The notes under the pieces are model-generated. The model was given only the letters and a program-made list of their open reading frames with translations. It had not been told where the DNA came from and ran no database searches. Position numbers and translations under genes: made by a program. From Paenibacillus flagellatus (GTDB lineage: Bacteria > Bacillota > Bacilli > Paenibacillales > NBRC-103111), in assembly GCF_003217775.1 (NCBI RefSeq), contig NZ_QJVJ01000011.1, forward strand, positions 186,001-250,000: 64,000 nucleotides of DNA. The letters are read 5' to 3'. This document shows, piece after piece, positions 52,916 to 64,000 of the stretch (its first letter is position 1; every line of letters begins with the position of its first letter).

Positions 52916-53905
52916 TCAAGCCGAGCCGGTCTTCACCCGGACGCGGCCGCCTTCGTCGCCCGAGGCGAACAGCGCGTCCATGACGCGCGCTTGCGCCAAT
53001 ATCGCTTCCCCGCCGTCCGGCATCGGGTCGGAAGCCCCGGCCCGCTCCGCGAACCGTTCCGCCTGCAGCCGGAACGGCTCGATCCGGTCGGTGACGAAAT
53101 CGCGCGTCTCGCCGTTCAGGGTCACCTGCAGCGTAATCGAGCCCGCATCCGCGAACTGCCGTACCTCGAGCCCCCCTCGCGTCCCCTTGATCTCGTAGCC
53201 GCAGCCGTACGGCATATCGATCGCGCCCGTCATGTGGGCGGTTCCGCCGCCCGGGAAGGCGAGCGTCCCTGCGAAACGGCGGTCGAGCCGCGTCCCTTCG
53301 TCGCGTGTAAACCGGCAATCCGCGTATGTCGGCTCCTCGCCGAACTGGTAGCGGCTCCAGGCGACGAGGTAGCAGCCGATGTCGTACAGCGCGCCGCCTC
53401 CCCATTCCTCGACGAGCCGCGTGCTGTTCCCGGCCGCCGTAAACGAGAAGTGGCCGCGGAAAAAGACCGGCTCCCCGATCTTCCCGTCCCGGATCGCCTC
53501 GCGAGCCGCCGCGTGCCCTTCCATATGCCGCCAGACGAACGCCTCCTCGACCCGGACGCCGCGGCTTCTCGCCGCTTCGACGATAATCCGGGCATCCCGC
53601 TCGTTCAGCGCGAACGGCTTTTCGAGCAGCACGTGCTTCCCCGCCTTGACCGCCTCCAGCGCCCATTCCAGATGCAGATGGTTGAGCAGCGCGATATAAA
53701 CCGCGTCGATGTCGGGGTCGTCCAGCAGCTCCCGGTACCCGGCATACGCTCTCGGCACGCCGTACGTCTCGGCCGCCCTCCTGCCGTTTTCCGGATTGCG
53801 CCCCGCTACGCCGAGCCATTCGCCGTTCGCGGACCGCTGGATGCCGGCCCCCCCTTTGGCGACGATATTGCCGGTACCGAGCACGCCCCAGCGCCATCTC
53901 TTCAT
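52916..53905 (-). CDS. Gfo/Idh/MocA-family oxidoreductase
   Basis: 329 residues. N-terminal Rossmann motif [13 protein letters not shown] and the cofactor/substrate motif [12 protein letters not shown]-terminal GFO/IDH alpha/beta domain. NAD(P)-dependent reduction or oxidation of sugars, inositols or their derivatives. Substrate not predictable. Stands alone, near other carbohydrate genes. RBS AGGAGG. Confidence 0.9.
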   Translation of the reverse strand: MKRWRWGVLGTGNIVAKGGAGIQRSANGEWLGVAGRNPENGRRAAETYGVPRAYAGYRELLDDPDIDAVYIALLNHLHLEWALEAVKAGKHVLLEKPFALNERDARIIVEAARSRGVRVEEAFVWRHMEGHAAAREAIRDGKIGEPVFFRGHFSFTAAGNSTRLVEEWGGGALYDIGCYLVAWSRYQFGEEPTYADCRFTRDEGTRLDRRFAGTLAFPGGGTAHMTGAIDMPYGCGYEIKGTRGGLEVRQFADAGSITLQVTLNGETRDFVTDRIEPFRLQAERFAERAGASDPMPDGGEAILAQARVMDALFASGDEGGRVRVKTGSA

Positions 53906-54005
53906 CCCGATTCCTCCTTCGTTCCCGTTTCATTCCAATTATAACCGGAAGCGGGCACGATGGCACGCGCGACGGAACGGACGGCCATGGAGCAGCCGGA
54001 CGCCT

Positions 54006-55963
54006 CTACGGACGGAGCGCTTCTTCATATCCTTCCGGGCGCATCGCCTTCAGCTGCTTCTCGTACAGCTCGCGGTACAAGCCGTTCAGCCGAAGCAGCT
54101 GCTCGTGCGTCCCCGACTCCGCGATTTCGCCTTCGTTCATGACGATAATCCGGTCGGCCCGGACGACCGTGGCGAGCCGGTGGGCGATGACGAACGTCGT
54201 ACGGCCGCGCATGAGCCGGTCGAGCGCATCGGTGACGAGCGCCTCCGATTCGGCGTCGAGCGCCGACGTCGCTTCGTCGAGAATGAGGATGCGCGGGTTT
54301 TTCAGCAGCGCGCGGGCGATGGCGAGCCGCTGCTTTTGCCCGCCCGACAGCCTCATGCCCCGTTCCCCCAGCACCGTGTCGTAGCCTTTCTCCCATTTCG
54401 AGACGAATTCGTGGGCGTTGGCCGCCTTCGCCGCCGCGACGACATCGAAGCGTCGGGGCGGCCGTACGCGATGTTGTCGTATACCGTGCCGGAGAACAAA
54501 ATGTTGTCCTGCAGGACGACCGCAATCTGCTTGCGCAAATCGTGGATGTCGTATTCCTTGATGTCGATGCCGTCCAGGTAGACGGTCCCGGCCCCTGCGT
54601 CGTAAAAGCGCGGGATGAAGTTGATCAGCGTCGACTTGCCCGCGCCGCTCGGCCCGACGAGCGCAATCACTTGACCGGGAAGCGCATGAAAGCTGACGTT
54701 GCGGAGCGCCGTCCGCGTCTCCGTCGTCGTCTGCGGCGGATCGGGCTTCGTCTTCGGCGGGATCCAGTAAAACGACTTCGGCGGACGCTGCCGCTCCACG
54801 AGATCCGGATCGAACCCTTGACGCGAACTGCGCGCCACGGGCAGCTCCGTCTCGTAATCGAACGAGACGTTCTCGAACCGGATGTCGCCGCGGCACGTCC
54901 GAAGCGGCACGGGATGCTCCGCGTTGCGCACGTCGGGCTCGATGTCGAGCACCTCGAAGATGCGCTCGACGTTCACGAGCGCGTTCTGCACCGTCACGTT
55001 CACCTCCGCGAACCGTTGAATCGGGCCGTACAGCTGTCCCAAATAAGCGTGAAAGGCGACGAGCGAGCCGATCGTCATATGCCCCTTCAGCACGAGAGTG
55101 CCGCCGACGGCCCACGTGATGAGCGTGCCGGAGTAGCCGACCCCTTGGCTGATTCGGCCGAGGACGTTGGACAGCGTCTGCGCCGCGAGCGAATGCGTCA
55201 TATGCTGCTCCGCCTGGCGGTCGAACCGGTCCAGCTCCGTTCGTTCCCGGCCGAACGACTGGACGATCTTCATCCCGGAGATGCGCTCGACGAGCACGCC
55301 CGATATGCGTTCCATCTGGCGCTGGACCGAACGGGAGGCGAAGCGGATGCGCACGTTCAAGTTCGTGAACGTCAAGTAGTAGACGGGCAATATCCACAGC
55401 GACAGCAGGGCGAGCTCCCGGTTCAGCGAGAACAGGAAAAAGGCCGCAAACACGACCATGACCATGTCGAACGCCACGTTGATGACGTTCGTGCCGATCA
55501 AGCTTTGCGCGCCGTTGACGTCGTTGATGACCCGGGACAAAATGCTCCCCACTTGCCGGCTGTCGTAAAATTTTTGCGACAGCTTCTGGATGTGCTCGTA
55601 CAGCTGCCGGCGGATGCCCGCCACCATCCGGCTCCCGAGCCGGGCGGTTACGGCGTTGCGCGCGAAGCTAGCGATCAGGCTGAGCGCGTAGATCGCGGCG
55701 AACAGCGAGGCGACCCGCCGCATCGTCCAGCCCGAGTCCTCGCCGCCCAGTACGTCGTCGATCATGATTTTCGTCAGCCATGGGCTGGCGAGCGGCACGA
55801 CAAACTGGACGAGCCCGAGTGCCGCGATCGCGAGCAAGTAATAGCGGTACGGCTTCACGAACTGCAAATAACGCCGGACGAGCTTGCGCTTGCTCGCCCC
55901 TAGGGCGCGGCTCGCCTCCGCGGCCGATCCCGAGGCCGTGCCGGTACTTCGTATCGGCTCCAA
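54006..55963 (-). pseudogene. Frameshifted ABC exporter (fused TMD-NBD, BmrA/LmrA-like)
   Basis: The first frame gives the six-helix exporter domain (about 1-320) and an NBD with Walker [14 protein letters not shown]-loop [21 protein letters not shown]. The frame is then lost at about 54441-54452 and resumes in the other frame as [14 protein letters not shown], signature LSGGQKQR, Walker [12 protein letters not shown] and H-loop IAHRLAT to the natural C-terminus at 54006. A 35-residue Pro/Lys-rich insertion lies between the A-loop strand and Walker A. As read, no complete NBD is made. TTG start at 55963. Could be a sequencing error. Confidence 0.85.
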
Positions 55964-56083
55964 CGTCCATTCCCCCTAAGCGCCGTTTTTTCGCCTTTAT
56001 TATAGGCGCGCTCATGTGAAGATGGTGTGAATCCGGACAGCGGAAGACGGAACGGTTCCGGCGCGCGGGGCGCGCCCGTCTCG

Positions 56084-56436
56084 AATTGATCGTGGAGGAC
56101 GACAGCGGATCGCGGAAATCAACCGGCGGTTCGTGGAAAGGTGGAAGGGGTTCGAGGTAGTCAGACAGCCGGTCATCGACGAGCTGATCCGCGGCGGCGA
56201 GCGATCCCGCGACCCGCTCGGTCCCAAGGAATCGACAGCTTGACGCTGGAGAAGGTAACCGGATACGTCGCTTCTTCCGACGGTCCGTTGACCGCCGAGC
56301 AGACGAGCGCGGCGCTCGGCATCAGCCGGTCCACGTCGCGGCGATACTTGGAGTATCTCGTCACGCTCGGCAAAGTGCGCGCCGACCTCGCGTACGGCAC
56401 GGTCGGCGACCGGAGCGCGTCTACCGGAAGACGTAG
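56084..56436 (+). pseudogene. Decayed CitB/DcuR-type response regulator
   Basis: The start LIVEDD and, in a shifted frame, RIAEINRRFVERW are the beginning of a receiver; most of the receiver is then missing. ELIRGGERSRDPLGPK leads, after another frameshift, into GIDSLTLEKVTGYV, AEQTSAALGISRSTSRRYLEYL and YGTVG, the DcuR-type HTH. A third shift restores RPERVYRKT and TAG at 56434-56436. Each shift equals one lost C or G in a doublet, and a block of roughly 70-80 residues is deleted. Confidence 0.75.
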
Positions 56437-56453
56437 CGGGGACGGCCTTGGCC

Positions 56454-58673
56454 TCACGCATGCAGCGCCTTTCCGACCGGGGACACCCCGGGCAGCGGCA
56501 AAACGACGTCGACGACCGTTCCCTCGCCCAACCGGCTTGCGATGCGAATCGAGCCGTTATGGTTTTCGACGATGCGGTGGCTGATCATGAGGCCGAGCCC
56601 GGTGCCGGACGGCTTCGTCGTCAGGAAAGGCTCGCCCAGCTTTTGGACGAGCGGCTCGGGGATACCCGGACCGCGGTCGCGAATTTTGACGCTGACGCGG
56701 TTCGCCTCGATCCTCTCCGCCGTTACCGTCACCTCGCCTCCGGCCGGCATCGCTTCGATGGCGTTTTTGATCAGGTTGATGAATACCTGCTTCAGCTGGT
56801 TTTCTTCGCAGTACAGCTCCGGCAGCGTCTCGTCGGCGTGGAGCGCGAGGTTGACGTTCGTCATGATCGCCTGATGGCTCAAAATCGAAATGACGGTGCC
56901 GAGTATCGCGTGCAGGCTACCGAAGCCGAACCGCGACAGCTTCGGCTTGGCGAGCGACATGAAATCGCCCACGATCACATTGATCCGCTCCAGCTCGGTC
57001 AACATCAGCTCGTAGTAGGCCGATTGATCGGGATTGCGCGCCTTGAGCAGCTGGTTGAACCCTTTCAGCGACGTAAGCGGATTGCGGATTTCGTGCGCGA
57101 GCCCCGCCGCAAGCTGGCCGACGACGGACAACTTCTCCGACCGGATGAGCAGCTCTTCGGCGCGCTTGCGGTCCGTCAAGTCGCGAAGCACGGTCAGCGT
57201 GACGGTTTTGCCCATAAAATCGTGGATGCGGATGCTGGACATTTCCGCCTCGATCGATTGGCCGTCGCAGCAGACGAGCATCCGCTCCTGGAACTCGGAC
57301 GGCTCGTCCGTCTCCATGACGCGGTCGACGACCTGCCTCGACGCTTCCCGCTGCTGCGGGTGGACGAGCCCGAACAAGTCCCGGCCGATCAGCTCGTTCT
57401 CGTCGCCCGCCCGGACGAGCTTCATCGCCGATCGGTTCGCGTACAGAATCGTCCCGCCGTCGCTCACGACGATCGGCTCCGGCAAAAACTTGATCAGCCG
57501 CTTGTATCGGCCTGCGCTTTCCCGCAGCTCCCGCTCGACGTCCTTCTTGTAGGTAACGTCCTGCACCGTCCCGAGCAAAGCCGCTTCCCCGCGATACGGG
57601 ATGCGCGTTACGATGCCTTCCAGATGGAGAATCCGTCCGTCCTTCCGGATGGCGCGGAACGCGAAGGGGAAGCTCGAGACGGCGCCTTCGAGCGTCCGGA
57701 CCGCCAAGTCGAATACCGGCTCCATATCGTCCCCGGCCAGCACCTCCGACAGATCGAGACGAAGCATCTCCTCGCGCGTATAGCCGAGCATGTCCGCCAG
57801 ATGCGAGTTCGCGTACACCATCTCGCCGTTTTGGTACAAGTAGACGCCGACCATCGCGTTTTCGATCAGACATTGGTATAGATGCTCCGCTTCGAGCAGC
57901 GATTCCTCCGCCTTTTTGCGCTTCGACACGTCCCGGAACAGCAGCTGGACGGAGTCGCCGCCGACGGAACGGAACGGCACGATTTTCACCTCGGCGTCGA
58001 CCGGCGTCCGGTCGCTTCGGATCAGCTTGACCGGAACGATGCTCGACGGCTTCCCGAGCACGCATGCCCTCTCGATCATAAACTGCAGCTCCACCGCGTA
58101 GCCGTCATGGAGAAAATCCCGGTACGGCCGGCCGGCGACCGCATCGAGCCGCTCCGCGCCGATCAGCTCGAGCGCAGCCGGATTCGCGTATCGGACGGCG
58201 TCGCCCCCGACGACCACGATCGGCTCCGGCGACAGCTCCACGAGCTGCCGGTACCGCTCCTCGCTCTCCGCCAGCTTCTTCTCCGCCGTCTTCTGCGCGG
58301 TAATGTCCCGCTCGACTCCGACAAGCGCGACGATCCGTCCCGTTTCGTCCATGACCGGCGACAGAGTGAGGCTGGCGTAAAACGTCGTTCCGTCCTTTTT
58401 CAGCTTGACCGTCTCGTAACCGCTTACACAATTGCCGGACAACACTTCCGCATGCAGCCGTCTCGCTTCGCTCAGGAGATGGGGCGGCGTCGCCGGGAGC
58501 ACCGTCCCGATCACCTCGTCCCTCGTCCAGCCGTGCAGCCTCTCGAACGCCGGGTTCACCTCCAGCACTTTGCCTTCCAGATCGATGATGATGATGCCGT
58601 CGCTCATATGCGTAATGAACGATTTCAGCAGCTCGTGTTGTATGGATCCCAAGTTTTCCAATACGTTCGCCAT
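56454..58673 (-). CDS. Multi-PAS soluble histidine kinase (sporulation-kinase-like)
   Basis: 739 residues, no membrane helix. Four PAS/PAC units (about 13-130, 137-255, 262-380, 388-505), each ending in a PAC-like DxT/DVS(K/R)KK linker; HisKA with His in GLAHEIRNPLTSLKGF (near 526) and a HATPase with NLIKNAIEAMP and GTGLGLMISHRI. The AAGLAHEIRNPLT-type HisKA is typical of Kin sporulation kinases (KinA/KinE), so phosphorelay input is possible. The response regulator next to it is a pseudogene on the opposite strand. Confidence 0.9.
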   Translation of the reverse strand: MANVLENLGSIQHELLKSFITHMSDGIIIIDLEGKVLEVNPAFERLHGWTRDEVIGTVLPATPPHLLSEARRLHAEVLSGNCVSGYETVKLKKDGTTFYASLTLSPVMDETGRIVALVGVERDITAQKTAEKKLAESEERYRQLVELSPEPIVVVGGDAVRYANPAALELIGAERLDAVAGRPYRDFLHDGYAVELQFMIERACVLGKPSSIVPVKLIRSDRTPVDAEVKIVPFRSVGGDSVQLLFRDVSKRKKAEESLLEAEHLYQCLIENAMVGVYLYQNGEMVYANSHLADMLGYTREEMLRLDLSEVLAGDDMEPVFDLAVRTLEGAVSSFPFAFRAIRKDGRILHLEGIVTRIPYRGEAALLGTVQDVTYKKDVERELRESAGRYKRLIKFLPEPIVVSDGGTILYANRSAMKLVRAGDENELIGRDLFGLVHPQQREASRQVVDRVMETDEPSEFQERMLVCCDGQSIEAEMSSIRIHDFMGKTVTLTVLRDLTDRKRAEELLIRSEKLSVVGQLAAGLAHEIRNPLTSLKGFNQLLKARNPDQSAYYELMLTELERINVIVGDFMSLAKPKLSRFGFGSLHAILGTVISILSHQAIMTNVNLALHADETLPELYCEENQLKQVFINLIKNAIEAMPAGGEVTVTAERIEANRVSVKIRDRGPGIPEPLVQKLGEPFLTTKPSGTGLGLMISHRIVENHNGSIRIASRLGEGTVVDVVLPLPGVSPVGKALHA

Positions 58674-58877
58674 CCGGTCATCATCCCTTTATCGCACGAA
58701 TATGGTTCGGATCATGTTCAGCGGATCACGGTAACCTATTTTGACAAAAACTTGAAAATCCCTGCCGGCTCGAAAAAAAATAAGAAAGCATGAAAGGGGA
58801 GAAGTCGGGTACCCTATCGATGGAAACGGAGCGTTTTCCATATTTTTATCGCTTCGCTCGTTCGAGGAGGGAATGCC

Positions 58878-60254
58878 ATGCAACAGAACCGTTCGCGGTC
58901 CGGGCGCCAATCGTTTAAGAGGTACGTAACGATCTATTCCGTCATCGCGGCGATCGGCGGTTTTTTATTCGGCTACGACACCGCGGTCATATCCGGAGCG
59001 ATCGGCTTTCTCAAAACGCGCTTCGACATGGACTCCGGGCTGCTCGGCTGGACCGTCTCCAGCCTGATCGTCGGCGCCGCGATCGGCGCCGCCCTATCCG
59101 GCTCGTCCAGCGACCGGTTCGGGCGCAAGCGGACGCTGCTCGCGGCGGCGGCGCTGTTCACGGTCGGATCGATCGGCTCGGCGGTTCCGGATTCGGTCGC
59201 CGGACTGGTGGCGGCACGAATGATCGGAGGGCTCGGTGTCGGCATGGCGTCCACGTTAACTCCGTTGTACATCGCCGAAATCGCGCCGGCCCGACACCGC
59301 GGCCGTCTCGTGTCGTACTACCAGTTCGCCGTCGTTACCGGCATATTCGTTACGTTTTTCATCAACGCGGCGATCGCGGGAATCGGCGACGACCGATGGG
59401 ACGTCGAATACGCCTGGCGCTGGATGTTCGGCTTCGGCGTCGTCCCGGGCGTCCTTTATTTCGCGCTGCTGCTCGCGCTGCCGGAGAGCCCGCGCTGGCT
59501 CATGAAGCAAAAGCGCGAGGTGGACGCGCTGGAAGTGCTGGAGAAGATGAACGGCAAAGAAGCGGCGAAGGAGGAGCTTCACGAGATGCTCCGCCTGAAA
59601 GACGAGGACGTCGGATCGATCCGCGAGCTGTTCGGACGCTCGCTGCGGCTTCCGCTTATCGTCGGCGTCCTGCTGGCCGTTTTCCAGCAAATGATCGGGA
59701 TCAACGCGATCATGTACTACGCGCCGGAAATTTTCAAGCAGACCGGAGCGGGGACGAACGCGGCGCTTGTCCAGACCGTGCTCGTCGGCGTCGTCAATTT
59801 CGCCTTCACGCTCGTCGCGTTATGGCTGATCGACCGGGTCGGGCGAAGATCGCTCCTGTTGATCGGCGCCTGCCTCATGACGGTCAGCTTGATCGTCGTC
59901 GGCATCTGCTTTCGGGCGGAGAGCGTGCCCGTCTACGTCGTGCTCTTCTTTATTTTGTTGTATGTCGCCGCCTTCGCCGTCTCCTTCGGACCGGTCGTAT
60001 GGGTCATGATCGCGGAAATTTTCCCGACCCGCATCCGCGGCCGCGCGACCGCGATCGCCTCGCTCTGCTTGTGGGCGGCCGACTTCGCCGTTTCCCAGAC
60101 GTTCCCGATGCTCGTCGATTCGATCGGGACGGCTTCTACGTTTTGGATGTTCGGGGCGATCGCCGCCGCGGCCATCGTCTTCTGCGCCAAAGTCGTGCCG
60201 GAGACGAAAGGCAAGTCGCTCGAGCAGATCGAACGCGAATGGTCGTCGCGGTAA
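58878..60254 (+). CDS. Sugar porter (MFS)
   Basis: 458 residues, 12 helices. Motifs of the sugar porter family: GFLFGYDTAVISGAI, DRFGRK, PESPRWL, QQMIGINAIMYYAPEIF, DRVGRR and the C-terminal PETKGKSLEQIE. Proton-linked uptake of a pentose, hexose or inositol. RBS GAGGAGGGA. Lies near a GH2 beta-galactosidase and a MocA enzyme. Confidence 0.94.
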   Translation: MQQNRSRSGRQSFKRYVTIYSVIAAIGGFLFGYDTAVISGAIGFLKTRFDMDSGLLGWTVSSLIVGAAIGAALSGSSSDRFGRKRTLLAAAALFTVGSIGSAVPDSVAGLVAARMIGGLGVGMASTLTPLYIAEIAPARHRGRLVSYYQFAVVTGIFVTFFINAAIAGIGDDRWDVEYAWRWMFGFGVVPGVLYFALLLALPESPRWLMKQKREVDALEVLEKMNGKEAAKEELHEMLRLKDEDVGSIRELFGRSLRLPLIVGVLLAVFQQMIGINAIMYYAPEIFKQTGAGTNAALVQTVLVGVVNFAFTLVALWLIDRVGRRSLLLIGACLMTVSLIVVGICFRAESVPVYVVLFFILLYVAAFAVSFGPVVWVMIAEIFPTRIRGRATAIASLCLWAADFAVSQTFPMLVDSIGTASTFWMFGAIAAAAIVFCAKVVPETKGKSLEQIEREWSSR

Positions 60255-60268
60255 CGGGTGATTTCGGA

Positions 60269-60853
60269 TTACAGAACGACTCGATGCCACCCCGCTTCGC
60301 CGAGGAAGTCATTCCGGGTCAACCCGGTCTCCTTGAATAGAGCGCGATAATGGGTGATCGTGCCGTCATGGGAAACGACGAACGTCCGAGCCGCGCCCTG
60401 CCGCCGGATCCAGTCGATCAGCCGGTCGCCCAGCCGCCGAAACTCGGCCGGACTTATCGTATTGATGCCGTCCGTCCATAAGCGTACGTCGTCCCCCTCG
60501 TGCGTGATATAATCGGGGTGATGCCGTTTCACATACGATACCGGGCAGACGTCGTCGCATCTCACGGCATGCCGCCCGGGATCGTCCGGCAAAGGAAACA
60601 TTCTCGGCCCGACAAGCGGACTCGCCATCTTGTGCGGGGCGGTCAAATGCGCCGTCAGAAGGTCGGCCGTCTCGATCGTACGCACGGTCGGACTGACGAC
60701 GAACAGATCGTCGGCCGTACAGGCGAATACGGACACAAGCCGCCGGACTTGGGCTCTCCCCTTGTCGGTCAAGCGGGGATGAGCTACGTTAAGCCGGTCG
60801 GGAATGTCGGTGTTATGGACGCCTTGCCCGTGCCGGATGAAAACAATCTCCAT
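60269..60853 (-). CDS. Histidine phosphatase family protein
   Basis: 194 residues with the RHG catalytic motif FIRHGQGVHN, second Arg in SPTVRTIETA, and SHDGTITHYR at the C-terminus for the second catalytic His. Phosphatase or mutase; substrate unknown. Sits next to a TetR remnant. Confidence 0.88.
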   Translation of the reverse strand: MEIVFIRHGQGVHNTDIPDRLNVAHPRLTDKGRAQVRRLVSVFACTADDLFVVSPTVRTIETADLLTAHLTAPHKMASPLVGPRMFPLPDDPGRHAVRCDDVCPVSYVKRHHPDYITHEGDDVRLWTDGINTISPAEFRRLGDRLIDWIRRQGAARTFVVSHDGTITHYRALFKETGLTRNDFLGEAGWHRVVL

Positions 60854-60858
60854 GCCTC

Positions 60859-61158
60859 TCAGCCTTCCGTCAATTCGATCTCCAGTCCTTGGGAGAGCGT
60901 ATCGAGCAAGAGCCTTACAAAACCGAGGCGCTCTTGCAACGAAAGCTCCCTGTCGAGAAAGCGCGTTTGAAACGCTTGCTGAAAGCAGGTTCCGAGCAGC
61001 ATATCTGCGGCGGCACGCGGATTCGCCCCACGGGCGATTCCCCCCCGTTCTTGCTCGCCCCTCAAATACGATTCCACAGCCTCATTTGCCCGATGGGGGC
61101 CTTCATTACGCGAAACGGCCGAACGAACGATCCGAAGATCGTCCGCTCGACCGATGCC
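60859..61158 (-). pseudogene. C-terminal remnant of a TetR-family regulator, HTH missing
   Basis: The frame remains open from just behind the beta-galactosidase stop: DDLRIVRSAVSRNEG, ANEAVESYLRGEQ, AAADMLLGTCFQQAF, FVRLLLDTLSQGLE, the pattern of a TetR ligand-binding domain. The DNA-binding N-terminus is absent; the upstream sequence belongs to the beta-galactosidase gene. The only internal start (GTG 61077) would give 72 residues. Confidence 0.7.

Positions 61159-64000
<2,842 letters not shown>

Overview
The window looks like chromosome from a high-GC, spore-forming member of the Paenibacillaceae (Paenibacillus/Cohnella type). The basis is the spoVAC-spoVAD-spoVAEb operon, the Bacillales late-competence locus (comER, comEA, comEB, comEC), the yqeG-yqeH-aroE-yhbY-nadD-yqeK-rsfS-yqeM block in its Bacillus order, a T-box leader on leuS, and the strong GGAGG-type ribosome binding sites. 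No rRNA, tRNA, CRISPR array, prophage or intact insertion sequence was found. Antisense frames stay open for long stretches because codon third positions are GC-rich, so many long reading frames here are shadows.

Layout. 1-4.8 kb: competence genes on the minus strand (comEA, then an interposed metY, comEB, comEC running off the left edge), with comER divergent. 4.9-7.75 kb: leuS with a full T-box leader and a near-consensus promoter. 7.8-20.3 kb: accessory genes: a DUF3900-type protein, fabF divergent from a MmyB-type regulator, a modular GH44/CBM3 secreted glucanase, a gene-poor stretch with palindromic and repeated words, a small membrane ORF plus an ArsB-like carrier, and a two-gene ABC exporter divergent from its TetR regulator with two matched operators. 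20.4-24.8 kb: odhA-odhB. 24.9-32 kb: the yqe cluster with cvfB translationally coupled to rsfS. In Bacillus this cluster adjoins comER; here about 20 kb separate them. 32-41.3 kb: a MerR-type regulator with a coupled unknown gene, an APH-family kinase with a possible leader peptide, a moxR-DUF58-transglutaminase operon, and an LtaS-like enzyme with an extra C-terminal domain. 41.4-44.8 kb: a sporulation block (DUF421 protein, spoVAC, spoVAD, spoVAEb, divergent DUF1657 protein, and a 26-residue membrane peptide). 44.9-51.1 kb: a UgtP-like glycolipid glycosyltransferase, then a soluble histidine kinase, SiaB-type kinase, SiaC-type phosphoprotein, SiaA-type membrane PP2C phosphatase and a convergent OmpR-type response regulator. 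51.3-64 kb: fumC, a Gfo/Idh/MocA oxidoreductase, a frameshifted ABC exporter, a decayed CitB/DcuR-type response regulator, a multi-PAS histidine kinase, a sugar porter, a histidine phosphatase, a TetR remnant and a GH2 beta-galactosidase running off the right edge.

How the parts fit. Housekeeping functions (competence, translation, ribosome assembly, NAD and shikimate synthesis, TCA cycle) form conserved blocks. Carbohydrate use (GH44, sugar porter, GH2 beta-galactosidase, MocA enzyme) fits a plant-polysaccharide lifestyle. The most unusual item is the SiaABC-like phospho-switch bracketed by an orphan histidine kinase and an orphan response regulator, with no diguanylate cyclase beside it. 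Gene decay is concentrated at 51-61 kb (a possible enolase-superfamily remnant, the split ABC exporter, the response-regulator remnant and the TetR remnant).
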